The position numbers were made by a program, and so were the translations under genes. DNA of 64,000 nt from Streptomyces sp. NBC_00820 (GTDB lineage Bacteria; Actinomycetota; Actinomycetes; Streptomycetales; Streptomycetaceae). Under the pieces are notes generated by a model that saw only the letters and a list, made by a program, of their open reading frames with translations, did not search any database and had not been told where the DNA came from. Positions within the stretch are counted from its first letter, which is position 1, and every line of letters begins with the position of its first letter. The stretch lies in the NCBI RefSeq assembly GCF_036347055.1, contig NZ_CP108882.1:5250501-5314500 (forward strand), written 5' to 3'. Of this stretch, positions 33,168 to 42,196 are shown one piece after another.

Positions 33168-33905
33168 GTGATCGCGATTGACCACGGCCGTACTCGCCGG
33201 ACCACGCTGGTGGCCACGATCTGCGCGCTGGCCGTGGCGGGGGCGGCGCTGCTGACGGGGTGCGGCGGTGACGATCCGGACGCGGGGACGAACGGGGTGG
33301 GCAAGCTGCCCCCCGACAGGATCCAGGCGAAGACGCGGGCCGCCGCGGATACCGCGCGCGCGGTACGGCTGTCCGGGACCGTCGTCACCAGCGGGCTCAC
33401 CTACACGCTGGACATGCGGCTGAAGAGCGGCGGGGGCACCGGCTCGGTCACCTCCAAGGGAGGGACCTTCCGGCTGCTGCGCGTCGGCAAGCAGCTCTAC
33501 CTGAAGGCCGACGCCGACTTCTGGCACCACAGCGGGGACACGTCGGCGGCCGGCAAGCTGGACGACAAGTACGTGAAGGTGCCGCAGGGCGACCCCGCGT
33601 ACAGGAAGTTCAGCGGTTTCACGGACAAGGACGTCCTCCTCGGCGGGCTGCTCACCCTGCACGGCAAGCTGGCCGCCGCCGGCCACCACGACCAGGCGGG
33701 CACCCGCACGATCCGCATCACCGGCGACAACGGCTCCGGCGGCACCCTCGACGTCTCCCTCGACGGCACCCCCTACCCCCTCCGCCTCGTCCGCGCGGGC
33801 AGCGCCGGCACGCTCACCTTCTCCGACTGGGGCAAGGACTTCCCGGCCGCCGAGCCGGCGAAGTCGGAAACGGTGGACTACGGCCGGCAGCTGCCGGGGT
33901 CCTGA
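33168..33905 (+). CDS. lipoprotein, LppX/LprG-like fold
   Basis: 245 residues. A basic start (RTRRTT) precedes a hydrophobic stretch and the lipobox LLTGC-GG, so Cys is lipidated after export. The mature domain (about 200 residues) has the AVRLSGTVVTSGLTYTLDMRL start, alternating beta strands and the ADFWHHSG motif seen in LppX/LprG-type lipid-binding lipoproteins. GTG at 33168 follows GAGAGG. It is divergent from the CBS/MgtE-like gene. Confidence 0.75.
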   Translation: MIAIDHGRTRRTTLVATICALAVAGAALLTGCGGDDPDAGTNGVGKLPPDRIQAKTRAAADTARAVRLSGTVVTSGLTYTLDMRLKSGGGTGSVTSKGGTFRLLRVGKQLYLKADADFWHHSGDTSAAGKLDDKYVKVPQGDPAYRKFSGFTDKDVLLGGLLTLHGKLAAAGHHDQAGTRTIRITGDNGSGGTLDVSLDGTPYPLRLVRAGSAGTLTFSDWGKDFPAAEPAKSETVDYGRQLPGS

Positions 33906-34028
33906 ACCCGCGGACGCCCGCCGATCAGGCCGTACCTTTCCCGGCCCCGACCCGGCGCCGCGTCGGTGCCGCTTCGGCTCCTGCCCCTGTTTCGGCTCCT
34001 GCCCCTGCCCCCGCTTCTGCCGCTTCCG

Positions 34029-34568
34029 CTACTTCGGCTGCTTCCGCTTCCGACGCTTCGTCAGGAGGCGCGGCAGGGCCGCCGGTACCGGCTCGCGGGT
34101 GGTCGCCGGAGTCGGCAGCGGGCGTTCGGCCAGGCTGCCCGTGGGCGGCGGTGCCACGGAACCCGTCGGGGTCAGGCGGAGCACCCTGCACTCGCGGGCC
34201 CAGCGGGCCGGCATCTCCTCGCTGTCGGGGGCGTTCAGCCGCTTGCCCTTCAGCTCGGCCACCGCCGCCTCCCACTCCGGGGAGCCGGGGGCCGGTTCGG
34301 ACACGGTCGCCTGCCAGGTCACCAGCCGGCCGCCCTTGTCCTTGCCGCGCACGGTCACCTCGGCCGAGCCGCCGTCGGTGAGGCCGGGCAGCGGCTGCTC
34401 GCCGGGCCCGTCGCCGACCAGGCAGACCGCGCCCTCGTGCCACACGTGCCACAGCGGGCGCGCCGCGGGAGCCGAGGCCCCCCGGACCCAGACGAGGCCG
34501 GACTTCTTGGAGGCCTCCTCGATGAGCGCCCCGTCGAAAAGGGCCTGTCCGAGCAGCTCGCTAGTCAT
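34029..34568 (-). CDS. conserved hypothetical protein, possible split-barrel fold
   Basis: 179 residues. The N-terminal 110 residues (LIEEASKKSGLVWVRG, PLWHVWHEGAVCLVGDG, WQATVSEPAPGSPEWEAAVAEL) resemble pyridoxamine-5'-phosphate-oxidase-like split barrels of actinobacteria, without a clear flavin motif. The C terminus is Pro/Thr-rich and ends in a very basic RLLTKRRKRKQPK. It lies 22 bp after corA's end on the same strand, so may be co-transcribed. The family assignment is weak. Confidence 0.62.
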   Translation of the reverse strand: MTSELLGQALFDGALIEEASKKSGLVWVRGASAPAARPLWHVWHEGAVCLVGDGPGEQPLPGLTDGGSAEVTVRGKDKGGRLVTWQATVSEPAPGSPEWEAAVAELKGKRLNAPDSEEMPARWARECRVLRLTPTGSVAPPPTGSLAERPLPTPATTREPVPAALPRLLTKRRKRKQPK

Positions 34569-34590
34569 GCACCCAGCCTATCGAGCCCGC

Positions 34591-35721
34591 TCACAGCCAG
34601 CCGTTGCGCTTCAGCGTGCGGTGGATGCCGAGACACAGCACGGCCGTGACGCCCATGATCACCGGGTAGCCGTACTTCCAGTGCAGCTCCGGCATGTACT
34701 TGAAGTTCATGCCGTACACGCCGCACACCATCGTCGGTACGGCGATGATCGCGGCCCACGCGGTGATCTTCCGCATGTCCTCGTTCTGGGCGACGGACGC
34801 CTGGGCGAGGTTGGCCTGGAGGATGGAGTTGAGGAGTTCGTCGAAGCCCACGACCTGCTCCTGCACTCGGGCGAGGTGGTCGGCGACGTCGCGGAAGTAC
34901 TTCTGGATGTCCGGGTCGATCAGCCGCATCGGCCGCTCGCTGAGCAGCTGCATCGGCCGCAGCAGCGGGGCCACCGCGCGCTTGAACTCCAGTACCTCTC
35001 GCTTGAGCTGGTAGATCCGCGCCGAGTCCACACCGCGCGAGACGCCGCCCTTGCGGCCGGGGGAGAAGACCTCGATCTCCACCTCGTCGATGTCGTCCTG
35101 CACGGCGTCGGCCACCGCGATGTAGCCGTCCACGACATGGTCGGCGATGGCGTGCAGCACCGCCGAGGGGCCTTTGTCGAGCAGCTCGGGGTCGGCCTCC
35201 AGCCGGTGGCGCAGCGCCCGCAGCGAACCCTGGCCGCCGTGCCTGACGGTGATGAAGAAGTCCCGGCCGGTGAAGCACATGACCTCACCCGTCTCGACGA
35301 CCTCGCTGGTGGCGGTGAGCCGGTCGTGCTCGACGTAGTGGATGGTCTTGAAGACGGTGAAGAGCGAGTCGTCGTACCGCTCCAGCTTCGGCCGCTGGTG
35401 GGCCTGCACCGCGTCCTCGACGGCCAGCGGGTGCAGTCCGAACTCGCCCGCGATGTCGGCGAATTCCTCCTCCGTCGGCTCGTGCAGCCCCATCCACACG
35501 AACCCGCCGTCGCGGCGCACCAGACGCATCGCCTCCTGCGGGGTCAGCGGCTTGCCGGTCTCCAGGCGCGTGCCGTCGCGGTAGACGGCGCAGTCGACGA
35601 CGGCGGAGGGCGTCGCGGGGTCGCGCGTGGTGTCGTACGGCTGCGGAGTGCTCGTCTCCTTGCGCAGGGACGGGCGGGACGACGGGCGGACCACGGCGCG
35701 CAGGTCGCGGATCATCGACAT
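34591..35721 (-). CDS. corA: CorA-type magnesium/cobalt channel
   Basis: 376 residues. A large cytoplasmic domain, about 300 residues with long helices (residues 200-310), is followed by two C-terminal membrane helices. The signature YGMNF lies at the end of the first, with the selectivity loop KYMPELHWKYGYP after it. CorA is a pentameric Mg2+ channel. The 459-bp interval upstream (35722-36180) has no convincing gene. It contains a small hairpin with a UACG loop (minus strand, about 36043-36056) and several partial repeats, and could be a regulatory leader. Confidence 0.93.
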   Translation of the reverse strand: MSMIRDLRAVVRPSSRPSLRKETSTPQPYDTTRDPATPSAVVDCAVYRDGTRLETGKPLTPQEAMRLVRRDGGFVWMGLHEPTEEEFADIAGEFGLHPLAVEDAVQAHQRPKLERYDDSLFTVFKTIHYVEHDRLTATSEVVETGEVMCFTGRDFFITVRHGGQGSLRALRHRLEADPELLDKGPSAVLHAIADHVVDGYIAVADAVQDDIDEVEIEVFSPGRKGGVSRGVDSARIYQLKREVLEFKRAVAPLLRPMQLLSERPMRLIDPDIQKYFRDVADHLARVQEQVVGFDELLNSILQANLAQASVAQNEDMRKITAWAAIIAVPTMVCGVYGMNFKYMPELHWKYGYPVIMGVTAVLCLGIHRTLKRNGWL

Positions 35722-36147
35722 GGGCAGGCTCCTTCGCGGGCGGGCAGCGAAGTGACGCGGCGACGGTTGGAACTACCCGGAATGGGGACGTCCTGACCAC
35801 AGATGTTTGGCACGTCCACAAAGCGGGGAGCACCGCACCGTCGCGGTGGCGACTTCGCTGCTGATGCAGAACTGATTCAGATCAGACAGATCAGGCAAAG
35901 CGAAAAGAAGTGCTCTTCCGAACGACGACGCGAAGGTGAAGGCGGCAGCCGGCCAGGAACCAGATTCAGCAACCGGAAGAGCGAGTGGTACTGCACGGTC
36001 GACTTCGATCCATGACAGCCCCACCTCCTCCGGCCGGTCCCTCGTAAGGGAGTCTCATCGGCGTCGGGACTCGATAGCATCGCTTCGGCGTGCTGCCCCG
36101 AACCACCGGCTCAGCGTAGCAGCAGCCCGAAGTGTCAAGGTGCCGCT

Positions 36148-36180
36148 TTGCCTGTCACTGACGAGTTCTATGCTCGCCGC
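36148..36180 (+). promoter_or_regulatory. promoter for a probable leaderless transcript
   Basis: TTTGCC/TTGCCT (about 36147-36153) and TATGCT (36169-36174) are spaced 15-16 bp, and the -10 box ends only 6 bp before ATG 36181. Transcription would start at or next to the A of the start codon. Confidence 0.45.
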
Positions 36181-36789
36181 ATGGTTGATGTTCTCCCTCT
36201 GGTCGAGGCACGGTTGAACACCGCGCTGGGCGAGCCGGACGCGCGCGCCGCGGTCACCTTCCTCGGCACGGACCGCATCGAGGTGCTCCGCTTCCAGGGC
36301 AGCGACCCGGAGGGAGCCGTGGTCCGTTACGCCACGCTCGGGATGTCCGCGCAGCCCATGGCGGACCCCACGGCGATGCTCGCCGACCCCGTCGAAGGCC
36401 CCCGCGCCGAGCTGGTCCTCTCCGTCCGCGCCGGCCGTGCCGACACCGACAAGGTGCTCCGCCCGCTCGCGGTGCTCGCCGCGTCCCCGCAGGTGGAGGG
36501 TGTGGTGGTGGCGCCCGGCGCTTCCCTGGACGTGGGTGAGCCGCTGTGGCCCGGCGCCCCCTTCACCTCGGTCCTGGTGGGCGAGCCCGGCGGACTCGTC
36601 GAGGACCTGGAACTCGACGACCCGATGGACCCCGTGCGGTTCCTGCCGCTGCTGCCGATGACCCCGAACGAGGCCGCCTGGAAGCGGGTGCACGGTGCGC
36701 AGGCCCTCCAGGAGCGCTGGCTCGCGAACGGCACGGACCTGAGGGACCCCGCCCGTGGGTCCGTCCCGCTGGACACCGCCCCCGAGTGA
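36181..36789 (+). CDS. suppressor-of-fused (SUFU) domain protein
   Basis: 202 residues. The chain VLPLVEARLNTALGE ... EVLRFQG ... RAELVLSVRAG ... FLPLLPMTPNEAAWKRVHG matches the bacterial SUFU domain family, found in many actinobacterial genomes and often linked to toxin immunity or unknown roles. ATG 36181 is favoured by the -10 box just upstream. A TTG at 36148 with an AAGGTG site is an alternative. There is no membrane segment. Confidence 0.75.
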   Translation: MVDVLPLVEARLNTALGEPDARAAVTFLGTDRIEVLRFQGSDPEGAVVRYATLGMSAQPMADPTAMLADPVEGPRAELVLSVRAGRADTDKVLRPLAVLAASPQVEGVVVAPGASLDVGEPLWPGAPFTSVLVGEPGGLVEDLELDDPMDPVRFLPLLPMTPNEAAWKRVHGAQALQERWLANGTDLRDPARGSVPLDTAPE

Positions 36790-37073
36790 TCAAGTTCACC
36801 AAGGACCGCTTGTAGGTGGCCAGTTGGCGGAGGTGGTGACGCCGTCCTCGTCGGCGTGCGCCGGTGCCGCCGTCGACGAGCGCGCCGGACAGGGTCGTGC
36901 GGGCGATCGCCGCGGCGTGGCCGCCGTGCCCGGGCGCCAGCGCGTCGGCCGCGAGCAGGCACTGATTGATGCAAGGTGCATCTGGTTTCTGGCGGTGCGG
37001 GACGGGTGTCCGTTCCGTCCGGACGGGTGATCGTCCTTGACGTGGCGCGGCAGGGGTAGGACCGTGGAGCCCT
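36790..37073. other. 284-bp interval, no supported gene
   Basis: No ORF with a good start or codon pattern. On the minus strand about 120 bp read as LAADALAPGHGGHAAAIA-like protein without start or stop context, which could be a coding remnant. It contains the promoter for the following gene. Confidence 0.35.
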
Positions 37074-37715
37074 ATGAGGGGCGAACCCAGTTGCCCGAAG
37101 TGTGGTGGCCGGGTCCGGGCTCCCGGCCTTTTCGCCGATTCGTGGCAGTGTGATGCGCACGGGGCGGTGTATCCGCTGCAGCCCGTGATCCCGCCCAGCG
37201 TCGAGGCCCTGACCGTCGTCGTGCAGCGCACCCAGGTCCCGGTGTGGATGCCGTGGCCGCTGCCGGTCGGATGGCTGTTCACGGGCGTGACCTACGCCGG
37301 GGACGACCGGGGCGGAGGCCGTGCGACCGCCGTCGCCTGCTCCGGCCCCGGCCCGCTCGGCGGTCCTGGCGAGCTGATCCTGGTCGCCGAGGAGCTGGGC
37401 GTCGGCCTCGGTGCGCGGTACGCGGGCATCGACGGCCCGGACCCGGGGCCGTACCTGAACGTCGAGAAACCACCCCAGGCCAAGGTTCTGGCCGCCGGCC
37501 GGCCGACCCCGCTGTGGCACGTCTCCGGAACCTCGGGCGACCGCGCGGTCTTCGCCGGTGAGGCGCTCGGGATGTGGCTGTGGGCGGTGACGTGGCCCGA
37601 ACAGTCGGGGCTGCTGATGTACGACGAGCTGGTGCTGACGGATCTGCGGGACGCGGGGGCGGAGATCGATCTGGTGCCGTGCGGGGCGTTGTCGCCGCGC
37701 TTGCTTCAGCCGTAG
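37074..37715 (+). CDS. zinc-ribbon protein of the DUF6758 type
   Basis: 213 residues. It begins with a zinc ribbon (PSCPKCGGRV ... WQCDAHG, four ligands). A conserved domain with VWMPWPLPVGWLFTGVTYAGD, PGELILVAEELGVGLGARYAG and LWHVSGTSGDRAVF follows. Streptomyces genomes carry a close relative beside the PHP-domain gene. A GGAG site precedes ATG 37074. Function unknown. Confidence 0.75.
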   Translation: MRGEPSCPKCGGRVRAPGLFADSWQCDAHGAVYPLQPVIPPSVEALTVVVQRTQVPVWMPWPLPVGWLFTGVTYAGDDRGGGRATAVACSGPGPLGGPGELILVAEELGVGLGARYAGIDGPDPGPYLNVEKPPQAKVLAAGRPTPLWHVSGTSGDRAVFAGEALGMWLWAVTWPEQSGLLMYDELVLTDLRDAGAEIDLVPCGALSPRLLQP

Positions 37716-37747
37716 GGCGGGGGTGTGGGGCGTCGGCCGGTTGCCGG

Positions 37748-37965
37748 GTGCGGGTTGGTGGGGGCTGGGCGCGCAGTTCCCCGCGCCCCTTGGGTGGGTG
37801 GGGTCGAGGGTGTCTTGGAGGTGCGGGTTGGCTGGGGCTGGGCGCGCAGTTCCCCGCGCCCCTTGGGTGGGTGGGGTCGAGGGTGTCTTGGAGGTGCGGG
37901 TTGGCTGGGGCTGGGCGCGCAGTTCCTCGCGCCCCTGGGTGGGTGGGGGTGAGGGTGCTTTGGGG
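37748..37965. repeat. three tandem copies of a 73-bp GC-rich unit
   Basis: Units start at 37748, 37821 and 37894. The first two are almost identical and the third has drifted. Each contains the segment CTGGGCGCGCAGTTCCCCGC, a sequence widely dispersed between Streptomyces genes, which can fold as GGGCGCG/CGCGCCC. The repeats fill the 358-bp interval between two plus-strand genes (37716-38073). Confidence 0.85.
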
Positions 37966-38073
37966 GTGTGGGTTGTAGGGGGTGCTTTGGGCGTTCGGGT
38001 GTGACAGGTCAGGCTTCTCTGCCGTTATGCTGGAGCGTCCACCCCTCTCCCGTCACCGCCTGGAGTACGCGTC

Positions 38074-38931
38074 GTGCGCATCGACCTGCACTGCCACTCC
38101 ACGGCCTCCGACGGTACGGACACCCCCGCCGAGCTGGTGCGCAACGCCGCCGCTGCCGGACTGGACGTCGTCGCGCTGACCGATCACGACACCACCCGGG
38201 GTCATGCCGAGGCGATCGCCGCGCTGCCCGAGGGGCTCACGCTGGTGCCCGGGGCCGAACTGTCCTGTCGGGTCGACGGCGTGTCCATGCACCTGCTGGC
38301 CTACCTCTTCGACCCCGAGGAACCCGCGCTGCTCGCGGAGCGTGAGCTGGTCCGGGACGACCGGGTGCCGCGCGCGCGAGCCATGGTCGGCAAGCTGAAC
38401 GCGCTGGGCGTGCCCGTCACCTGGGAACAGGTCGAGCGGATCGCCGCCGGCGGGTCCGTGGGGCGGCCGCACGTCGCCTCCGCGCTGGTCGAGCTGGGTG
38501 TCGTACCGACGGTGAGTGACGCCTTTACGAAGGAGTGGCTGGCCGACGGCGGCCGGGCCTTCGTGGAGAAGCACGAGACCGACCCCTTCGAGGCGATCCG
38601 GCTGGTCAAGAACGCGGGCGGGGTGGCCGTCTTCGCGCACCCGGCCGCCACCAAGCGCGGGCGCACCGTCCCGGAGTCCACGATCGCCGAGCTGGCCGCG
38701 GCCGGCCTGGACGGCATCGAGGTCGACCACCTGGACCACGACGCCGACGCCCGGGCCCGACTGCGCGCTCTCGCGAAGGAGCTGGGGCTGCTGGTCACGG
38801 GGTCCTCGGACTACCACGGCAGCCGCAAGACCGTCTCGCTCGGCGAATGCACGACCGACCCCGACGTCTACGGGGAGATCATCCGACGGGCCACCGGCGC
38901 GTTCCCGGTCCCCGGCACCGGCGGAATCTGA
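38074..38931 (+). CDS. PHP-domain phosphoesterase
   Basis: 285 residues. Metal-binding motifs are typical of the TrpH/YciV/RnaAM family: DLHCHSTASDGTDTP at the start, ALTDHDTT, GAELSC, VFAHPAA and a late SSDYHG. Relatives hydrolyse 3',5'-bisphosphate nucleotides or trim 5' ends of small RNAs. GTG at 38074. The gap after it (38932-39101) has a marked pyrimidine-rich tract. Confidence 0.88.
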   Translation: MRIDLHCHSTASDGTDTPAELVRNAAAAGLDVVALTDHDTTRGHAEAIAALPEGLTLVPGAELSCRVDGVSMHLLAYLFDPEEPALLAERELVRDDRVPRARAMVGKLNALGVPVTWEQVERIAAGGSVGRPHVASALVELGVVPTVSDAFTKEWLADGGRAFVEKHETDPFEAIRLVKNAGGVAVFAHPAATKRGRTVPESTIAELAAAGLDGIEVDHLDHDADARARLRALAKELGLLVTGSSDYHGSRKTVSLGECTTDPDVYGEIIRRATGAFPVPGTGGI

Positions 38932-39101
38932 GGCTCGGGCCGGCCGCCGCGACGGGTTCGCCCGTCCGGTCCCCTCCCGCTGCTCCCCTCCCGCTGTTCT
39001 TCTCTCGTCTCGCTCGTCTCTGTTTCTCTCATCCGCACTGTCCGCCGTGCCCGTGCTCAGGCCCGTGTCCGCGGCGGTGGCTCCATCATGCAAGGCTCAC
39101 C

Positions 39102-39707
39102 ATGTTCGACGTCGCCGTCTTCGGCTCCCTGTTCCTGACCCTTTTCGTCATCATGGATCCCCCTGGGATCACCCCGATCTTCCTCGCCCTGACCGCCGGA
39201 CGGCCGGCGAAGGTGCAGAAGCGGATGGCCTTCCAGGCCGTCTGCGTCGCGGGCGGCGTGATCGCCGTCTTCGGCCTCCTCGGCCACCAGATCCTCGACT
39301 ACCTGCACGTGTCCATCCCCGCGCTGATGATCTCGGGTGGACTGCTGCTCCTGCTGATCGCGCTCGACCTGCTCACCGGCAAGACGGACGAGCCGAAGCA
39401 GACCAAGGACGTGAACGTCGCCCTCGTGCCCCTGGGCATGCCGCTGCTGGCGGGCCCCGGTGCCATCGTGTCCGTCATCCTGGCCGTGCAGAAGGCCGAC
39501 AGTGTCGCCACGCAGGTGTCGGTGTGGTCCGCGATCGTCGCGGTCCACATCGTGCTGTGGGTGACCATGCGCTACTCGCTGCTGATCATCCGGGTCATCA
39601 AGGACGGCGGCGTGGTCCTCGTGACGCGGCTCGCGGGCATGATGCTGTCCGCCATCGCGGTGCAGCAGATCATCAGCGGTGTCGTGCAGGTGGTCAAGGC
39701 TTCCTGA
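39102..39707 (+). CDS. MarC-family integral membrane protein
   Basis: 201 residues with six membrane segments. Family motifs are visible: LFVIMDPPGITPIFLALT, ISGGLLLLLIALDLL, VPLGMPLLAGPGAI and a C-terminal RLAGMMLSAIAVQQI. Despite the historical name, MarC proteins are not shown to give multiple antibiotic resistance. ATG 39102 follows AAGG. A 38-bp perfect palindrome terminates it. Confidence 0.9.
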   Translation: MFDVAVFGSLFLTLFVIMDPPGITPIFLALTAGRPAKVQKRMAFQAVCVAGGVIAVFGLLGHQILDYLHVSIPALMISGGLLLLLIALDLLTGKTDEPKQTKDVNVALVPLGMPLLAGPGAIVSVILAVQKADSVATQVSVWSAIVAVHIVLWVTMRYSLLIIRVIKDGGVVLVTRLAGMMLSAIAVQQIISGVVQVVKAS

Positions 39708-39735
39708 ACCGCTCGTACGGCAGCCCCCGTACGCG

Positions 39736-39773
39736 CAGAGCCCCTGTACGGCAGCTGCCGTACAGGGGCTCTG
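39736..39773. terminator. 38-bp perfect palindrome, bidirectional terminator
   Basis: Left arm 39736-39754 and right arm 39755-39773 are exact inverse complements with no spacer. It separates marC from a convergent small gene. A related shorter repeat (CGTACGGCAG) occurs just before it. Confidence 0.8.
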
Positions 39774-39798
39774 AAGCTTCTGCGGTGATCCGCGCGTG

Positions 39799-39951
39799 TT
39801 ACGAAGCCGTGGTCCCGGCCGGGCGGATCCACAAGCGCTGCCCGATGGCGGCGGCCTGCTGAACGATCCGATTGACGGAGGCGGCGTCTACGACGGTGCT
39901 GTCCACGGTGGAGCCGTCGACCTCGTCGAGTCGCATGATTTCGAAGCGCAT
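39799..39951 (-). CDS. small conserved protein (50 residues)
   Basis: MRFEIMRLDEVDG start at ATG 39951, with GAAGGGAGAAG just upstream. The rest reads VDSTVVDAASVNRIVQQAAA and ends in RLWIRPAGTTAS. The size, ribosome site and codon use support a real gene. Closely similar short proteins lie beside the NYN gene in other Streptomyces as far as I recall. Function unknown. The A/T-rich 40040-40085 region upstream should hold its promoter. Confidence 0.72.
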   Translation of the reverse strand: MRFEIMRLDEVDGSTVDSTVVDAASVNRIVQQAAAIGQRLWIRPAGTTAS

Positions 39952-40151
39952 GGGCTTCTCCCTTCGTCTGGTCATCCTCCTGCGGAGAACTACTGGTGTG
40001 AGACGTGGTGTCTCGTACCTGTTCAACGGCTTGCATGTGTCAAACATTCCCTACGCTAAGGAAATTTTTCGAAGGACTAATTACTGACTGGTAAGCGGCG
40101 TCCGCTGGACGGACCGGGACCAGTTGTGTTCGCAGCGTGACCGCCGGGACA

Positions 40152-41057
40152 ATGGAGACGATGAACGACGACCTGGCGGCCTTGGGCGCCCGCATCGACC
40201 ACACCAACGAGCTGCTCCTGCGCATGCTCGCCGAAGTGGCGAAGACCCCCTCCACCCACGCGATCTTCGTCGACGCGGGATACCTGTACGCGGCCGCCGG
40301 CCGGCTCGTCGCCGGGACGGAGGACCGCCGCGCCTTCGACCTCGACGCCGAGGGCCTGATCGACGCGCTCATCGACAAGGCCCGCTCGATCTTCGCGGAC
40401 AGCCGTCTGCTGCGCGTCTACTGGTACGACGGCGCCCGCCGCCGTATCCACACCGCCGAGCAGCAGACGATCGCCGAGCTGCCGGACGTCAAGGTGCGGC
40501 TCGGCAACCTCAACGCCAACAACCAGCAGAAGGGCGTCGACTCCCTCATCCGCACGGATCTGGAGTCCCTTGCCCGCCACCGCGCCATCAGCGACGCGGC
40601 GCTCCTCGGCGGCGACGAGGACCTGGTGTCGGCGGTCGAGGCGGCCCAGGGCTACGGCGCCCGTGTCCACCTGTGGGGCATCGAGGCGCCCGAGGGCCGC
40701 AACCAGGCCGAGCCGCTGCTCTGGGAGGTCGACAGCCAGCGCACCTTCGACCTGGAGTTCTTCAAGCCGTACGTCTCCCGGCGCACCGCCGCCACCTACG
40801 ACGCGACCGCGGGCAACCGGCCCACCCGCGAGGCCGTCCGCTTCGTCGGCGCCCAGATCGCGGCGAAGTGGCTGGCCGCCCGGGGCCGCGACTCACTGAG
40901 CGAGCTCCTCCCCGGCCACCCGTACCTTCCCGGATCCGTCGACCAGGACCTCCTCGTCGAGGCCGAGGGGCTGCTCCAGTACTCCCTGCGCGGCCAGGCC
41001 GATCTGCGTCGCGCCCTGCGGGACGGGTTCTGGGAGCATCTGCAGACGCAGTACTGA
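40152..41057 (+). CDS. NYN-domain (PIN-like RNase) protein
   Basis: 301 residues. The NYN/LabA-type nuclease core shows the acidic residues THAIFVDAGYLY, VYWYDG, KGVDSLIRTDL and LLGGDEDLVSAVE. A C-terminal domain (AGNRPTREAVRFVGAQIAAKWL) follows, resembling OST-HTH-type modules of bacterial NYN proteins. Such proteins are metal-dependent RNases. ATG 40152 is chosen; GTG 40137 and ATG 40161 are alternatives. Confidence 0.83.
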   Translation: METMNDDLAALGARIDHTNELLLRMLAEVAKTPSTHAIFVDAGYLYAAAGRLVAGTEDRRAFDLDAEGLIDALIDKARSIFADSRLLRVYWYDGARRRIHTAEQQTIAELPDVKVRLGNLNANNQQKGVDSLIRTDLESLARHRAISDAALLGGDEDLVSAVEAAQGYGARVHLWGIEAPEGRNQAEPLLWEVDSQRTFDLEFFKPYVSRRTAATYDATAGNRPTREAVRFVGAQIAAKWLAARGRDSLSELLPGHPYLPGSVDQDLLVEAEGLLQYSLRGQADLRRALRDGFWEHLQTQY

Positions 41058-41088
41058 CGAGGCCGGAGCGCGCCGGTTCCGGGCGGGG

Positions 41089-41967
41089 TCAGTCCTCGGC
41101 CGTCTCGTCCCAGAAGTCCGCGAGCGCGCGGGCCGTCTCGGCGGGGCGGTCGGTGTTGGGGGAGTGTTCGGCACCCTCGACGACCGTCCGGCGGGCCCGC
41201 AGCCGTGCGGCCATCTCGTCGAGCAGGGGCAGCGGCCAGGTGTCGTCCAGCGCGCCCGACAGGACATGGAACGGCAGCGGTACGGCGGCCAGTTCGGCGA
41301 CGCGGTCCGGTTCGGCACACAACTGCCGTCCGGTGGAGATGAGTTGGGCGGGCTTGGTGCCCAGCCAGCGGCGGCGCAGGTCCTCCCGGTTGTCGAGGCC
41401 GTCGCCCAGTTCCACGGCGGCCGCCTCCTCGGGCGCGTCCATCGCCCGCATCGCCTCCCACACTTCCGCCATCGTCATCACGGCGAGCGCGTCCCGCAGC
41501 AGCTTCACGCGCTCCTGCTGGGAGGGCGCGATGTGGGCGGGTCCGGACGCCATCAACGTCAGCGAGCGGAAGGGCGTGTGGTCCAGGAGTGCGGCCGCGC
41601 GCGCGATCTGCCCGCCGAGCGAGTGCCCCAGCAGATGCACGGGCTCACCGAGCGCCGCCACCTGGGCCAGGACGTCCCGCGCCAACTCCTGCTGGGCGTA
41701 AGCCGATTCGTCCTCGGCCGGACCGTCGGACTCGTACTGCCCGCGTCCGTCCACGGCCACGGTCCGGTACCCGCGCTCGGCCAACGGCACGTGCAGCGGA
41801 TTGAAGTCCTCCTTGCTCCCCGTGAACCCCGGCACCAGCAGCGCGACACCCCGGGGCACCACCCCGTCGGCCACGGGTGCGTCGACGACGGCGAACTCCC
41901 CGCGTGCCGTCCGCAAGGAGTAGGCGCGGGCACCGGGCGGCGGGGTGAAGGTGGCAGGGCTGCTCAT
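41089..41967 (-). CDS. alpha/beta hydrolase
   Basis: 292 residues. Oxyanion and nucleophile motifs are LLVPGFTGSKEDF and GHSLGG with the catalytic Ser, followed by a helical lid (about residues 140-200). The acid/His pair lies in LSGALDDTWP and EGAEHSPNTD. Convergent with the NYN gene and downstream of the helicase on the same strand, 229 bp away. Substrate unknown. Confidence 0.87.
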   Translation of the reverse strand: MSSPATFTPPPGARAYSLRTARGEFAVVDAPVADGVVPRGVALLVPGFTGSKEDFNPLHVPLAERGYRTVAVDGRGQYESDGPAEDESAYAQQELARDVLAQVAALGEPVHLLGHSLGGQIARAAALLDHTPFRSLTLMASGPAHIAPSQQERVKLLRDALAVMTMAEVWEAMRAMDAPEEAAAVELGDGLDNREDLRRRWLGTKPAQLISTGRQLCAEPDRVAELAAVPLPFHVLSGALDDTWPLPLLDEMAARLRARRTVVEGAEHSPNTDRPAETARALADFWDETAED

Positions 41968-42196
41968 GGGGAGAGGTTAGCGGGCGGCGTACGGGCCGGC
42001 GCGGGCCGCCGGACCTGGCCCGTACTGAGCCGGACCTGCCCACACTGCGCTGCCGCCCCGTGCGCGCTGCCGCCCCGTGCTGCGCCGTCCCCGTACTACG
42101 CCGTCCCTGTACTACGCCGACGGCCCGGCCCCCGTCAGGGGACCGGGCCGTCGGCCGGGCGATGCGCGGCCGCCCGCTGTCGCGGGCAGGCGCGGA

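Noticed and set aside
35803..36015. A 70-codon ORF upstream of corA
   Set aside because: Codon use is not typical of the genome, there is no good ribosome site and no motif; it is more likely leader or intergenic sequence.
36000..36120. M-box magnesium riboswitch upstream of corA
   Set aside because: There is a purine-rich GGAGGAGGTGGGG stretch and a small hairpin, but the conserved M-box core and its long-range pairing are not found.
37748..37965. CRISPR array
   Set aside because: The units are head-to-tail copies without distinct spacers, and no cas genes are present.
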